Origin: JBNKHG01 sp050290225
Lineage (GTDB): Bacteria > Pseudomonadota > Gammaproteobacteria > Pseudomonadales > Cellvibrionaceae
Length of the DNA: 64,000 bases
Assembly: GCA_050290225.1 (NCBI GenBank)
Contig: JBNKHG010000002.1
Span: 62,001 to 126,000 of the forward strand
Direction: 5' to 3'
How positions within the stretch are numbered: the stretch's first letter is position 1; each line of letters opens with the position of its first letter. The notes under the pieces were generated by a model. The model had not been told where the DNA came from and did not search any database. It saw only the letters and a program-made list of their open reading frames with translations. Shown piece after piece: positions 31,235-40,179 of this stretch. The translations under genes were made by a program, and so were the position numbers.

Positions 31235-31324
31235 GACTCTTTCCTCATCGATTGGGATACCCAGACAGACCCTTGCGGCCTACCTGGATGTCGGAAATTT
31301 AAAAATGAAAACCACATTATCGGA

Positions 31325-31347
31325 AAAAGGGGGCCGAGCCCCCTTTT
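31325..31347 (-). terminator. Hairpin terminator/attenuator between rpsB and tsf
   Basis: AAAAGGGGGC (31325-31334) and GCCCCCTTTT (31338-31347) form a perfect 10-bp stem with a 3-base loop. On the minus strand it ends in five T residues. Such a partial terminator commonly sits between rpsB and tsf and reduces read-through. Confidence 0.8.
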
Positions 31348-31407
31348 CCCTGTACCCGCTTGTCCCGGTCTGGCCGGCACAGGGATACGTCAAATCAGTG
31401 CCGCGAT

Positions 31408-32157
31408 CTACTGGGCAGCAGCTTCGTCATTGGCTTCGATATACTCGTCCTTGCTGGCCGGTGCCGCAACTTCAGCAGCTTTGGCGCCCGCGAGACAAGC
31501 ATCTGCCACGGCGGAGACGTACAGTTTGATGGCGCGGATCGCGTCATCATTACCGGGAACCACATAATCGACGCCTTCAGGATTGCTATTGGTGTCAACC
31601 ACGCCAATAACCGGAATACCCAGCTTGTTAGCTTCCTGAATGGCAATGCGCTCATGCTCGACGTCTACCACAAAAAGTGCGTCGGGCAGCCCACCCATAT
31701 CCTTGATACCACCGATGGAACGCTCCAGCTTCTCCATCAGGCGTGTGCGCATCAGCGCTTCTTTCTTGGTGAGCTTCTCAAAAGTACCATCCTGACTCTG
31801 GGCTTCCAGTTCACGGTAACGGCGGATTGAAGCGCGGATGGTCTTGTAGTTCGTCAGCATACCGCCCAGCCAGCGGTGGCTCACGAAAGGTTGGCCAGAA
31901 CGCTCAGCCTGCTCCTTGACGGTTTTCTGCGCAGCGCGCTTGGTACCGACAAACAGCACTTTTTTCTTCTGGGCTGCCATCTTCTTGACGATTTCGAGAG
32001 CTTCATTGAACGCTGGAACAGTGTGCTCCAGGTTAATGATATGAATCTTGTTGCGGGCACCAAAGATGTATTGCGCCATCTTCGGGTTCCAGTAGCGGGT
32101 TTGGTGTCCAAAGTGAACACCCGCTTGTAGCATTTCGCGCATGCTAACGGTAGGCAT
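31408..32157 (-). CDS. rpsB: 30S ribosomal protein S2
   Basis: 249 residues from ATG 32157 (MPTVSMREMLQAGVHFGHQ); AAAGGAAAAATGATT precedes it. The frame is open for 26 more codons upstream but S2 begins here. Signatures are TRYWNPKMAQYIFGARNKIH, PFVSHRWLGGMLTNYKTI and DALFVVDVEHERIAIQEANKL. The C-terminal tail is acidic and Ala-rich (AKAAEVAAPASKDEYIEAND). It is the first gene of the long minus-strand operon. Its 5' leader is long (about 240 bases) if the promoter at 32405 is used, leaving room for S2 autoregulation, which is known for this gene family. Confidence 0.98.
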   Translation of the reverse strand: MPTVSMREMLQAGVHFGHQTRYWNPKMAQYIFGARNKIHIINLEHTVPAFNEALEIVKKMAAQKKKVLFVGTKRAAQKTVKEQAERSGQPFVSHRWLGGMLTNYKTIRASIRRYRELEAQSQDGTFEKLTKKEALMRTRLMEKLERSIGGIKDMGGLPDALFVVDVEHERIAIQEANKLGIPVIGVVDTNSNPEGVDYVVPGNDDAIRAIKLYVSAVADACLAGAKAAEVAAPASKDEYIEANDEAAAQ

Positions 32158-32404
32158 AATCATTTTTCCTTTCGGGTTAAGCCTCCATATACCCCGCGGA
32201 CCAACCCTGACTCCTCTCCGTATGCGTCTCAGCAAGGGGAGAGATGCTCAAAGGCACCCAGGCCAACGTGCCGGTATATGTGTGACGTTTGCTATGGGAT
32301 CCTCGGTGGAAAACCCTCCGACACCCCTGTTTTATCGCATTCCCTAACTGCCAGAAGGCAGCGGAAACGCCGTTTTTGCTGCAGCATTGGCCACAGCGGC
32401 GCGC

Positions 32405-32413
32405 TTTATACCA
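32405..32413 (-). promoter_or_regulatory. Likely rpsB promoter (extended -10)
   Basis: On the minus strand TGGTATAAA (32413 down to 32405) is an extended -10 element, followed by the GC-rich discriminator GCGCGCC. GC-rich discriminators mark promoters under stringent (ppGpp) control, as expected for ribosomal protein genes. The -35 region is poor (TTTAAT). The 457-nt divergent gap 32158-32614 between rpsB and map holds no other feature I can support. Confidence 0.45.
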
Positions 32414-32614
32414 TATTTACCTAAGTGATTAAAGTAATGAATCCGACTAAAAACCCTGCCAAATAATGAACTCAACGGGCAACTGCACTCCTGGCGTCGC
32501 ATGGTTTACAATAGGGCTTTGGCCCCATCACGGTTCATAAAGGCCAAATGCGTGTAAAAAGCGGCGAAAAACCGGCAAATCCCCTACTAAATACCAGACT
32601 ATTAGCGAAAGACT

Positions 32615-33397
32615 ATGCTTCAAACGATGAAAGTAACTCCCAAAACCCCTGATGAAATCGCCAAGATGCGCGTTTCGGGCCGCATGGCGGCTGAAGTGCT
32701 GGAGTTGATTGGTGAATACGTGCAGCCGGGAGTTACCACTGCGGAACTGGACCGGATCTGCCACGATCATATCGTCAATGTGCAGAAAGCCTATCCCTCA
32801 TGCCTGAACTACAAAGGCTTTCCCAAATCGGTCTGCACTTCCGTCAACCAGGTGGTCTGTCACGGAATTCCCTCGGAAAAGAAGGCGCTGAAAAGCGGCG
32901 ATATTATCAACATCGACGTCACTGTCACAAACGACGAATATTTCGGCGACACGAGTATGATGTTCCTTGTGGGCAAACCCGCCGAGCATGCCGTGCGCCT
33001 GTGCCAAGTAGCCCAGGAGTGTCTCTACAAGGGTATCGAAATAGTCCGTCCCGGGGCGCGTCTGGGAGATATCGGCCATGTGATCCAGCAACACGCCGAG
33101 AAAAACTACTATTCCGTGGTACGCGAATACTGCGGTCACGGTATCGGCCGGGTTTTCCACGAAGAGCCACAGGTGCTGCACTACGGCAAACCGGATACCG
33201 GCCTGGTGCTTGAGGAGGGTATGACCTTTACCATTGAACCCATGATCAATGCCGGCAAGCCTCACACCAAACTGAAGAAAGATGGCTGGACAGTGGAAAC
33301 CAGGGACGGACGCCTCTCGGCGCAATGGGAACACACCCTCGCCGTGACCAGCGACGGCGTCGAAGTACTGACTGCCCGCCAGGACGAAAACTTTTAA
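32615..33397 (+). CDS. map: Methionine aminopeptidase, type I
   Basis: 260 residues. Metal ligands of the pita-bread fold are visible: the His of VNQVVCHGIPS region, Asp in IINIDVTVTNDEYFGDTSMMF (IDVT and GDTS), His in GHGIGRVFHEEPQVLHYG, and Glu in FTIEPMINAG and AQWEHTLAVT. It removes the start Met from new proteins at the ribosome. The ATG at 32615 gives the usual length; an alternative ATG is at 32627. It diverges from rpsB, the normal neighbour in gammaproteobacteria. Confidence 0.96.
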   Translation: MLQTMKVTPKTPDEIAKMRVSGRMAAEVLELIGEYVQPGVTTAELDRICHDHIVNVQKAYPSCLNYKGFPKSVCTSVNQVVCHGIPSEKKALKSGDIINIDVTVTNDEYFGDTSMMFLVGKPAEHAVRLCQVAQECLYKGIEIVRPGARLGDIGHVIQQHAEKNYYSVVREYCGHGIGRVFHEEPQVLHYGKPDTGLVLEEGMTFTIEPMINAGKPHTKLKKDGWTVETRDGRLSAQWEHTLAVTSDGVEVLTARQDENF

Positions 33398-33412
33398 GCC
33401 GGTCACTGATCG

Positions 33413-33454
33413 CTAGTCGCTAGCGACTAGCGGCTAGCGATTAGCCACTAGCGA
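33413..33454. repeat. 7-bp tandem array directly upstream of glnD
   Basis: Six consecutive heptamers, consensus CTAGCGA (CTAGTCG, CTAGCGA, CTAGCGG, CTAGCGA, TTAGCCA, CTAGCGA), fill 33413-33454. The first 18 bases (33413-33430) are also a perfect palindrome. The array ends six bases before the glnD ATG and occupies the place where a ribosome-binding site would be. Confidence 0.85.
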
Positions 33455-33460
33455 CTCTAT

Positions 33461-36181
33461 ATGAATACCCCTTACTTCGAACGCCCGCTGTTTTTTTTCG
33501 ACCAGAACCGCTTTCGCCAATCTCTGGCCGAGAATAATCCCATTACTGTATTCAAGGACGCCATAAACGCGGCAAACACCCAGTTCGATGCCCGCTTTAA
33601 AGAGGGCGAGGATATCCGTTCACTGGTCTACGAGCGCGCCCTGTTTATCGATTGCATCCTCCACTATGCCTGGCACCAGTTCCCGTGGGACAACAACATC
33701 AGCCTGATCGCCGTTGGCGGCTATGGCCGCGGCGAGCTGCATCCCCACTCAGATATAGACCTGTTGGTGTTGCTGGGCGCCGACGAGCTGGCCGAGGGTG
33801 GAGACACTGGCAATCGAGAAAGCATCGAGCGATTCCTGATGTTGCTGTGGGATATCGGTCTGGAAATCGGCCATAGCGTGCGCTCCATTGACCAGTGCGT
33901 GGAGATCGCTCGCGAAGACATCACTGTGGCCACCAACCTGATGGAGTGCCGCACACTGCTTGGCAACCCGGAGTTGCGTCGCGAACTGATGCTGCTTACC
34001 GGCCCCGACAAAATCTGGGCAGCCGACGAATTTTTCCGTGCCAAGTGGGATGAACAGATCACCCGCCACAACAAACACAACAATACCGAATACAACCTCG
34101 AACCCAATGTCAAAAACGCACCTGGCGGGTTGCGTGATATCCAGATGATCGGCTGGGCCGCCAAGCGCTTTTTCGGTGTTCGCACCCTCAAGCAGCTGGA
34201 GGGTAAGGGGTTCTTTACCGAAGAGGAATTCGCCATTCTGCTGACCGGCGAGGAATTCCTGTGGAAGGTGCGCTACGGCCTGCACATGGTCGCCGGTCGC
34301 CCCGAGGAACGTCTGTTATTCGACCACCAACGCGAATTGGCAACCCTGTTCGGTTACCGCGACACCGACAAAAGCCTGGCCGTCGAACAGTTTATGCACC
34401 GCTATTACCGGATTGTGCTGGCGCTGCGCGAACTCAATGACGTGATGCTGCAGTTTCTCGACGAAGCCATCCTGCAGAAAGGCCATTGCAAGACGGTGGT
34501 CCCCCTCAATGAGCGTTTCCAGTTGCGTGATAACTACATTGAGGCAACCCATATCTACGTGTTCGAGGAAACCCCCTCGGCGCTGCTGGAAATCTTTGTG
34601 CTTATGGGGCAGAACCCCAAAATCCAGGGGGTTCGCGCATCCACCATCCGCCTGATGCGAGAGAACAGGGATTTGATCGACGACAGCTTTCGCAACGACC
34701 GGAAAAACACCGCGCTCTTCCTGGACCTGTTGCGCGCCCCCTATGCCCTGGTTACCCAGCTCAAGCGCATGAAACGCTACGGCATCCTCGGTCGCTATCT
34801 ACCCGAATTCGACCGGGTTACCGGGCAGATGCAACACGATCTCTTCCATATCTATACCGTCGACGCCCATACCCTGCTGGTCATCAAAAACCTGCGCAAT
34901 TTTCGCCACCCTGGAGCGGAGGAAATATTCCCGGTCGCTGCGCACATTATGAATCGACTGCCCAAGAAAGAGCTGCTCTATATCGCCGGGCTTTACCACG
35001 ACATCGCCAAGGGTCGCGGTGGGGATCACTCCGAGCTGGGCGCCGTGGACGCGGCCGCTTTCTGCGAGCGCCATGGTCTGTCCAAGCGAGAGACACGCCT
35101 GGTGCGCTGGCTGGTGGAAAAACACCTGTTGATGTCGGCGGTCTCTCAAAAGCAGGATCTGTCCGACCCTGAAGTCATCCACAACTTCGCCAACCAAGTG
35201 GGCGACCAGATGCACCTGGACTTCCTCTACATACTCACCGTGGCGGACATCAATGCCACCAACCCGGACCTCTGGAATACCTGGCGAGCCAGTCTGATGC
35301 GTACCCTTTACCTGGAAACCAAGCGCGCCCTGCGCCGCGGCCTGGGAACGCCGATAGACCGTCAGGAACTGATAGAGGAAACCCAACTGGCCGCCATCCG
35401 TAAACTTGAGGACAAGGGTTTTACCGAACAGCAGGTGCGTGCGCTTTGGGGTGACATGGGTGACGACTACTTCCTGCGCGAGGGCTACCTGGACATCGCC
35501 TGGCATACCGAGGCCGTCAGCGAACACCAGGCGGATGAAGCCCGGCGGGACGAGCCCATCGTGTTGATCAAGGAAACCACCAGTCATGAGCACGAAGGGG
35601 CGACCCAGATCTTTATCAGCACGCGGGATCGCGACAATGTCTTTGCCGCTGTGGCCACCGCCCTGGATCAACTCAACCTCAATATCCAGGATGCCCGTAT
35701 CTATAACGCAAACTCCGGCTACACCGTCGACACGTTTTATGTGCTCGACAATCAGGGATTGCCGATTGGCGAGGATCGCGAACGGATCGCCCACATTCGC
35801 ACCGCCCTGTTGGAGGAACTGAGCCTGGTAGACGAGTACTCCGACATCATCAACCGCCGCACACCGCGGCAGTTGAAAAGTTTTGCCATGCCCACCCGCA
35901 CCAGCATCAGCAACGATATCAGTAGCGGCCTGACAGTACTGGAGGTTATCAGTCCCGACCGTCCCGGTCTGTTAGCACGCATCGGCCGCATATTTCTCTA
36001 CTTCGGCATTCGCCTGCAGAACGCTAAAATCGCCACCCTTGGCGAGCGGGTTGAGGACGTGTTCTTTATCTGTGACAGAGACGGCCACCCTCTTAGCGAC
36101 CCCCAACTGTGTAAAGCACTGCAAGCGGAGATCTGTCGCCAGTTGGACGCCAGGATTGACCAGGAACAGGCCGGGCGCTGA
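33461..36181 (+). CDS. glnD: Bifunctional PII uridylyltransferase/uridylyl-removing enzyme
   Basis: 906 residues, the full length of GlnD. The nucleotidyltransferase motif GGYGRGELHPHSDIDLLVLL is near residue 90. The HD hydrolase domain has LYHDIAKGRGGDHSELGA near residue 515. Two C-terminal ACT domains bind glutamine (about 710-800 and 825-900; second starts TVLEVISPDRPGLLARIGR). It uridylylates or de-uridylylates PII proteins to report nitrogen status, which leads to NtrC control, relevant to the nasA promoter in this window. The start at 33461 has no Shine-Dalgarno sequence; a 7-bp tandem array replaces it. Confidence 0.97.
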   Translation: MNTPYFERPLFFFDQNRFRQSLAENNPITVFKDAINAANTQFDARFKEGEDIRSLVYERALFIDCILHYAWHQFPWDNNISLIAVGGYGRGELHPHSDIDLLVLLGADELAEGGDTGNRESIERFLMLLWDIGLEIGHSVRSIDQCVEIAREDITVATNLMECRTLLGNPELRRELMLLTGPDKIWAADEFFRAKWDEQITRHNKHNNTEYNLEPNVKNAPGGLRDIQMIGWAAKRFFGVRTLKQLEGKGFFTEEEFAILLTGEEFLWKVRYGLHMVAGRPEERLLFDHQRELATLFGYRDTDKSLAVEQFMHRYYRIVLALRELNDVMLQFLDEAILQKGHCKTVVPLNERFQLRDNYIEATHIYVFEETPSALLEIFVLMGQNPKIQGVRASTIRLMRENRDLIDDSFRNDRKNTALFLDLLRAPYALVTQLKRMKRYGILGRYLPEFDRVTGQMQHDLFHIYTVDAHTLLVIKNLRNFRHPGAEEIFPVAAHIMNRLPKKELLYIAGLYHDIAKGRGGDHSELGAVDAAAFCERHGLSKRETRLVRWLVEKHLLMSAVSQKQDLSDPEVIHNFANQVGDQMHLDFLYILTVADINATNPDLWNTWRASLMRTLYLETKRALRRGLGTPIDRQELIEETQLAAIRKLEDKGFTEQQVRALWGDMGDDYFLREGYLDIAWHTEAVSEHQADEARRDEPIVLIKETTSHEHEGATQIFISTRDRDNVFAAVATALDQLNLNIQDARIYNANSGYTVDTFYVLDNQGLPIGEDRERIAHIRTALLEELSLVDEYSDIINRRTPRQLKSFAMPTRTSISNDISSGLTVLEVISPDRPGLLARIGRIFLYFGIRLQNAKIATLGERVEDVFFICDRDGHPLSDPQLCKALQAEICRQLDARIDQEQAGR

Positions 36182-36220
36182 TAGCTTCCCTAATTTGAAA
36201 CAACAACCAAGACCATCGCA

Positions 36221-37429
36221 ATGAATTCAGACCTGCAACGCCTCCAACCCTACCCGTTTGAAAAACTCAATGCCCTCAAAGCCCAGGTTGATGCACCCGA
36301 GCAACTGGACCCGATCCCACTCTCTATCGGTGAACCCAAACACCTGCCGCCACCGTTTGTGATCGAGGCATTGCAAACCAACCTGGACAAGCTCGCCAAC
36401 TACCCGAGCACCAAAGGGCTGCCCGAGCTGCGACAGGCTATCGCCGCCTGGGCCGGTCGCCGCTTCCAGTTGCCCCCCGGAAGCCTTGATGCCGAGCGCC
36501 ATGTGCTTCCGGTCAATGGCACCCGCGAGGCGCTGTTTGCCTTTGCCCAGGCGGTTGTCAACAGGGACCCGGATAGCCCTAAACCCCTGGTCGTCAGCCC
36601 CAACCCCTTTTATCAGATCTACGAAGGCGCCGCCCTGCTGGCAGGCGCCGATCCCCACTACCTGAACTGCACCCGGGATAACAACTACATCCCCGATTTC
36701 GATGCCGTCCCTGCCGCCACCTGGCAGCGCTGCCAGCTACTCTACTTGTGCTCCCCCGGTAACCCAACCGGTGCCGTGATCGATACCGCGACCCTGCAGA
36801 AGCTTATCGCCCTGGCCGACGAACACGACTTTGTGATCGCCAGCGACGAATGCTACTCTGAACTCTATTTTGACGAATCCGCGCCGCCAGTGGGTCTGCT
36901 GCAGGCCTGCGCTGAACTGGGTCGCGACGATTATCACCGCTGCGTGGTGTTTCACAGCTTGTCGAAGCGCTCCAACCTGCCGGGGCTGCGCTCCGGCTTT
37001 GTTGCCGGTGACGCCGCCATCCTCGAATGCTTTTTGCTCTATCGCACTTACCACGGCTGTGCCATGCCGGTACCCACACAACTGGCCAGCATCGCCGCCT
37101 GGAACGACGAAGTTCATGTGAAGGCCAACCGCGATCTTTATCGGCAAAAGTTCGACGCAGTACTGGAAATCCTTGACGGAGTGTTGGAGGTGCGCAAGCC
37201 GGATGCGAGCTTCTATCTATGGCCACGCACGCCCATCGCCGACACTGACTTCGCCCAGCAGCTGTTTGCCCAACAACATGTCACGGTGCTGCCCGGCCGC
37301 TATATTGCCCGCAATGTTGAGGGACAGATCAATCCCGGTGAAAATCATGTGCGCATGGCCCTGGTTGCACCGGTGGACAAGTGCATCGAAGGCGCGCAAC
37401 GAATCAAACGATTTGTGGAGGGGCTGTGA
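36221..37429 (+). CDS. dapC: N-succinyldiaminopimelate aminotransferase
   Basis: 402 residues, PLP class I aminotransferase. YPSTKGLPELRQAIAAW near residue 65, PVNGTREALFAFAQ, CSPGNPTGAVID and the PLP-binding Lys in FHSLSKRSNLPGLRSGFVAG (about residue 248) are visible. Genomic context (glnD before, dapD and dapE after) identifies it as DapC of the succinylase branch of lysine and diaminopimelate synthesis. Its stop overlaps the nth start by one base (TGATG). Confidence 0.93.
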   Translation: MNSDLQRLQPYPFEKLNALKAQVDAPEQLDPIPLSIGEPKHLPPPFVIEALQTNLDKLANYPSTKGLPELRQAIAAWAGRRFQLPPGSLDAERHVLPVNGTREALFAFAQAVVNRDPDSPKPLVVSPNPFYQIYEGAALLAGADPHYLNCTRDNNYIPDFDAVPAATWQRCQLLYLCSPGNPTGAVIDTATLQKLIALADEHDFVIASDECYSELYFDESAPPVGLLQACAELGRDDYHRCVVFHSLSKRSNLPGLRSGFVAGDAAILECFLLYRTYHGCAMPVPTQLASIAAWNDEVHVKANRDLYRQKFDAVLEILDGVLEVRKPDASFYLWPRTPIADTDFAQQLFAQQHVTVLPGRYIARNVEGQINPGENHVRMALVAPVDKCIEGAQRIKRFVEGL

Positions 37430-38121
37430 TGACTGCCGCCGAATCGCCATTGACGGCACCGAAACCGCTACTGAAAAAAGCGCGGGTGGACTTTATTCTC
37501 GACAAGCTGCAGAGCCTGTACCCGAAGCCGCCAATTCCACTGGACCACAAAGATCCCTATACCCTCTTGGTCGCGGTATTGCTGTCGGCCCAGTGCACCG
37601 ACGAACGGGTCAACCAGGTGACTCCTTCGCTGTGGAAACTGGCGGACAACCCTTTCGACATGGCCAAGGTGCCGGTCGAACACATTAAAGACATTATTCG
37701 ACCCTGCGGCCTGTCACCGCAAAAGTCCAAGGCCATTTCGGTTTTATCGCAGATGCTGGTGGAGAATCACGCCGGCGTGGTGCCGGCGGATATCGACGAA
37801 CTGGAAAAGCTACCCGGCGTTGGGCACAAAACCGCCAGTGTGGTAATGAGTCAGGCTTTTGGGGAACCGGCATTTCCGGTGGATACCCATATCCACCGCC
37901 TGGCACAACGCTGGGGATTGAGCAGCGGAAAAAGTGTCGCGCAGACAGAGAAAGACTTAAAACGCCTGTTCCCCAAAGAGCGCTGGAATGCCCTGCATTT
38001 GCAGATTATTTACTATGGCCGCGAGTACTGCTCGGCACGGGGTTGTGACGGTACTGTCTGTGACATTTGTACGACCTGTTATCCCAACCGCAAGAAGCCG
38101 AAAAAAACAAAGAAGGCCTGA
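37429..38121 (+). CDS. nth: Endonuclease III-like DNA glycosylase with unusual Fe-S ligand spacing
   Basis: 230 residues from ATG 37429. The helix-hairpin-helix and catalytic motifs are complete: LLSAQCTDERVNQVTPSLW near the start, LPGVGHKTASVV with the active Lys, and FPVDTHIHRLAQRWGL with the active Asp. The C-terminal cysteines read CSARGCDGTVCDICTTC, so the spacing is x4-x4-x2-x2 instead of the standard C-x6-C-x2-C-x5-C. A basic tail follows (NRKKPKKTKKA). It removes oxidised pyrimidines. The position inside the dap cluster, away from the rnf genes where Nth usually lies, suggests an extra copy or a transferred variant. A structured repeat follows it. Confidence 0.85.
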   Translation: MTAAESPLTAPKPLLKKARVDFILDKLQSLYPKPPIPLDHKDPYTLLVAVLLSAQCTDERVNQVTPSLWKLADNPFDMAKVPVEHIKDIIRPCGLSPQKSKAISVLSQMLVENHAGVVPADIDELEKLPGVGHKTASVVMSQAFGEPAFPVDTHIHRLAQRWGLSSGKSVAQTEKDLKRLFPKERWNALHLQIIYYGREYCSARGCDGTVCDICTTCYPNRKKPKKTKKA

Positions 38122-38227
38122 GGCTACTTTTTGGGACGTGCGCTACATAACCTTTGTTTGCCTGTTTAGAGTATCGGTGTTTCTTTTGATCTTTTATGCC
38201 ATTTGCAGCGGGTTGGATTATGCTCGC

Positions 38228-38367
38228 AGACCGCCATGGAAAGTCAAAGGTGTTGACGCCGCCCTGCAGACTCCGGAGTGCCGGACCACCCTGTCTGAAG
38301 GGCTTGTCGGGCACGTCCATGTGCCCTGCTTACAACACCTTTGACTTCCCTTGGCTCAGCACTTCGA
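38228..38367. repeat. Dispersed structured repeat, copy B
   Basis: A 140-nt counterpart of 2142-2280. The closing stem pairs 38241-38255 perfectly with 38333-38347 (15 bp), and GG/CC plus GCCA (38233-38236)/TGGC (38352-38355) extend it. An inner stem pairs GCCCTGCAGAC (38261-38271) with GTCTGAAGGGC (38293-38303), 10 of 11 pairs with a G-A mismatch, capped by TCCGG-AGTG-CCGGA. A second hairpin is GGGCAC (38309-38314)/GTGCCC (38321-38326). It lies in the 457-nt gap between nth and the ArsC-like gene; the rest of that gap shows no gene. Short ORFs through it are artefacts. Confidence 0.8.
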
Positions 38368-38578
38368 ACTTTGCAGCTTGCCGCTCGAACAGGTGCCAAT
38401 TTCAGGGTTGATAAATTAACAGCACACCTGTTTGGGCGTAGCACTACAGTATTTATTTTTGTGATGTCAGGGCCAAAGATTCCCCCAACCATCAGCAAAG
38501 AAGCACTTTTCCCCCTTTTTTGGTATCCTACCGCCCCCTTTTTGCCCCCCAACCAAAACAGAGAGGAGCACCACCGCC

Positions 38579-38923
38579 GTGACCACACTCTTCGGCATCA
38601 AAAACTGCGACACCGTCAAAAAGGCCCGCAAGTGGCTGGAAAACCAGGGGGTCGAGTACAACTTTCACGACTTCCGCATCGACGGGCTAAGCCGGGACCA
38701 GGTCGAGAAATGGGTGGCAGAACTCGGTTGGGAAAACCTGGTCAACAAGCGCAGCACCTCCTGGAAGCAACTGAATGCTGATTTGCGCGACAGCCTCAAC
38801 CCCCAATCCGTTGTCCCCGTGATTCTGGAAAATCCAACCCTGATCAAGCGACCACTGCTGGATACCGGGGACAGCCGCCGGGTCGGATTCAAAGAAGCGG
38901 ACTATCAGCAAGTGTTCGCCTGA
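38579..38923 (+). CDS. ArsC/Spx family reductase (YffB-like)
   Basis: 114 residues from GTG 38579; AGGAG lies 12 bases upstream. Thioredoxin-like ArsC fold: TLFGIKNCDTVKKARKWLE with a single N-terminal Cys (residue 10), then LVNKRSTSWKQL and NPTLIKRPLLD, ending VGFKEADYQQVF. It is the short YffB subgroup (glutathione-dependent thiol reductase, not proven arsenate reductase). It precedes dapD in many gammaproteobacteria, which supports the call. The physiological substrate is unknown. Confidence 0.9.
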   Translation: MTTLFGIKNCDTVKKARKWLENQGVEYNFHDFRIDGLSRDQVEKWVAELGWENLVNKRSTSWKQLNADLRDSLNPQSVVPVILENPTLIKRPLLDTGDSRRVGFKEADYQQVFA

Positions 38924-38992
38924 CAGCGAACCACACAGAGAATTAACCTCCCAATACCTATGGACGCGCCAAGACGCGTTGAGGACACAATT

Positions 38993-40027
38993 ATGACCAA
39001 ACTCTACAGTCTGGGCCTCGGTGTAGGCACTAACAACAACAAGGGTGAATGGCTGGAAGTTTTCTACCCACAACCTCTGCTAAATCCCGAGCCTGCAGTA
39101 GCCGACGCCGTGGCCAATACCCTCGGCTATCAGGGCGGCAATCAGGCCGTGGGGCTGGATAGCGCCAGGATCGAACCACTGGCGGACGCACTGGCAGCGG
39201 CCGGCGCCGAGGAGCTGGCTGCCGTCGTGCGCTCTTTCCAGCACAGCAAACGTCCGCTGGTGGCCACCCTGCTGGAAAACGATGACGCGCCCACTTCTGT
39301 GCCAGAGGCTTACCTGAAGTTGCACCTGATCTCCCACCGCCTGGTCAAGCCACACGGCACCAACCTGAGCGGTATTTTCGGTTCCCTGCCCAATGTGGCC
39401 TGGACCAATCAGGGCGCGATCGATCTGGACGAGCTTCCCGAGCGCCAGCTACAGGCGCGCCTGAACGGCGAATTGTTGGAAGTATCCTGTGTCGACAAAT
39501 TCCCCAAGATGACCAACTATGTGGTACCGACTGGCGTGCGAATCGCCCACACCGCCCGTGTTCGCCTGGGCGCCTACCTCGGAGAGGGCACCACCATCAT
39601 GCACGAAGGGTTCGTCAATTTTAACGCGGGCACCGAGGGCACCAGCATGATTGAGGGCCGCATCTCCGCCGGCGTGGTCATTGGCGAGGGCTCTGACCTG
39701 GGCGGTGGCTGCTCCACCATGGGAACGCTCTCCGGTGGCGGCAATATCATCATTTCCGTCGGCAAAGAGTGTTTAGTGGGCGCCAATGCCGGTATCGGTA
39801 TTCCCTTGGGTGACCGCTGCATTGTCGAAGCCGGCCTCTACATCACGGCAGGCACCAAGGTAGTATTGCTGGACGACCATAATGAAGTGGTGGAAACCCC
39901 CAAGGCACGCGAACTGGCGGGCAAGTCAGATCTGTTGTTCCGCCGCAATTCTGTCACCGGCGCGGTGGAGTGCAAGACCAACAAAACCGCCGTCGAACTG
40001 AACGAGGAGCTGCACTCCCACAACTAA
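38993..40027 (+). CDS. dapD: Tetrahydrodipicolinate N-succinyltransferase (long Pseudomonas type)
   Basis: 344 residues from ATG 38993, eight bases after GAGG (a frame extension to 38960 is not needed). It has a long N-terminal domain (MTKLYSLGLGVGTNNNKGEW) and a C-terminal left-handed beta-helix of hexapeptide repeats (about residues 180-300; VRLGAYLGEGTTIMHEGFVN). The 344-residue length is that of the Pseudomonas/Actinobacteria class, not the 274-residue enteric class. It makes N-succinyl-2-amino-6-ketopimelate, the DapC substrate. Confidence 0.95.
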   Translation: MTKLYSLGLGVGTNNNKGEWLEVFYPQPLLNPEPAVADAVANTLGYQGGNQAVGLDSARIEPLADALAAAGAEELAAVVRSFQHSKRPLVATLLENDDAPTSVPEAYLKLHLISHRLVKPHGTNLSGIFGSLPNVAWTNQGAIDLDELPERQLQARLNGELLEVSCVDKFPKMTNYVVPTGVRIAHTARVRLGAYLGEGTTIMHEGFVNFNAGTEGTSMIEGRISAGVVIGEGSDLGGGCSTMGTLSGGGNIIISVGKECLVGANAGIGIPLGDRCIVEAGLYITAGTKVVLLDDHNEVVETPKARELAGKSDLLFRRNSVTGAVECKTNKTAVELNEELHSHN

Positions 40028-40179
40028 GCGTACCGCTTCAGCGCCAGCCAAGGGCTCCAAGTGAAGCCCTTGGTGGTTAGCCGCGCTATTGGCGTACACC
40101 GTGCTACACTGTTGCGCTCGGCATACCCCCACACCCACCACAGTCCGATCAATTCCAAACACTACCAGGCATACCAACC

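Noticed and set aside
33413..33454. Possible CRISPR array
   Set aside because: Heptamers are contiguous without spacers and no cas genes are present.
38006..38588. ORFs on both strands between nth and the ArsC-like gene
   Set aside because: They overlap the structured repeat copy B and have no ribosome-binding sites or protein-like composition.
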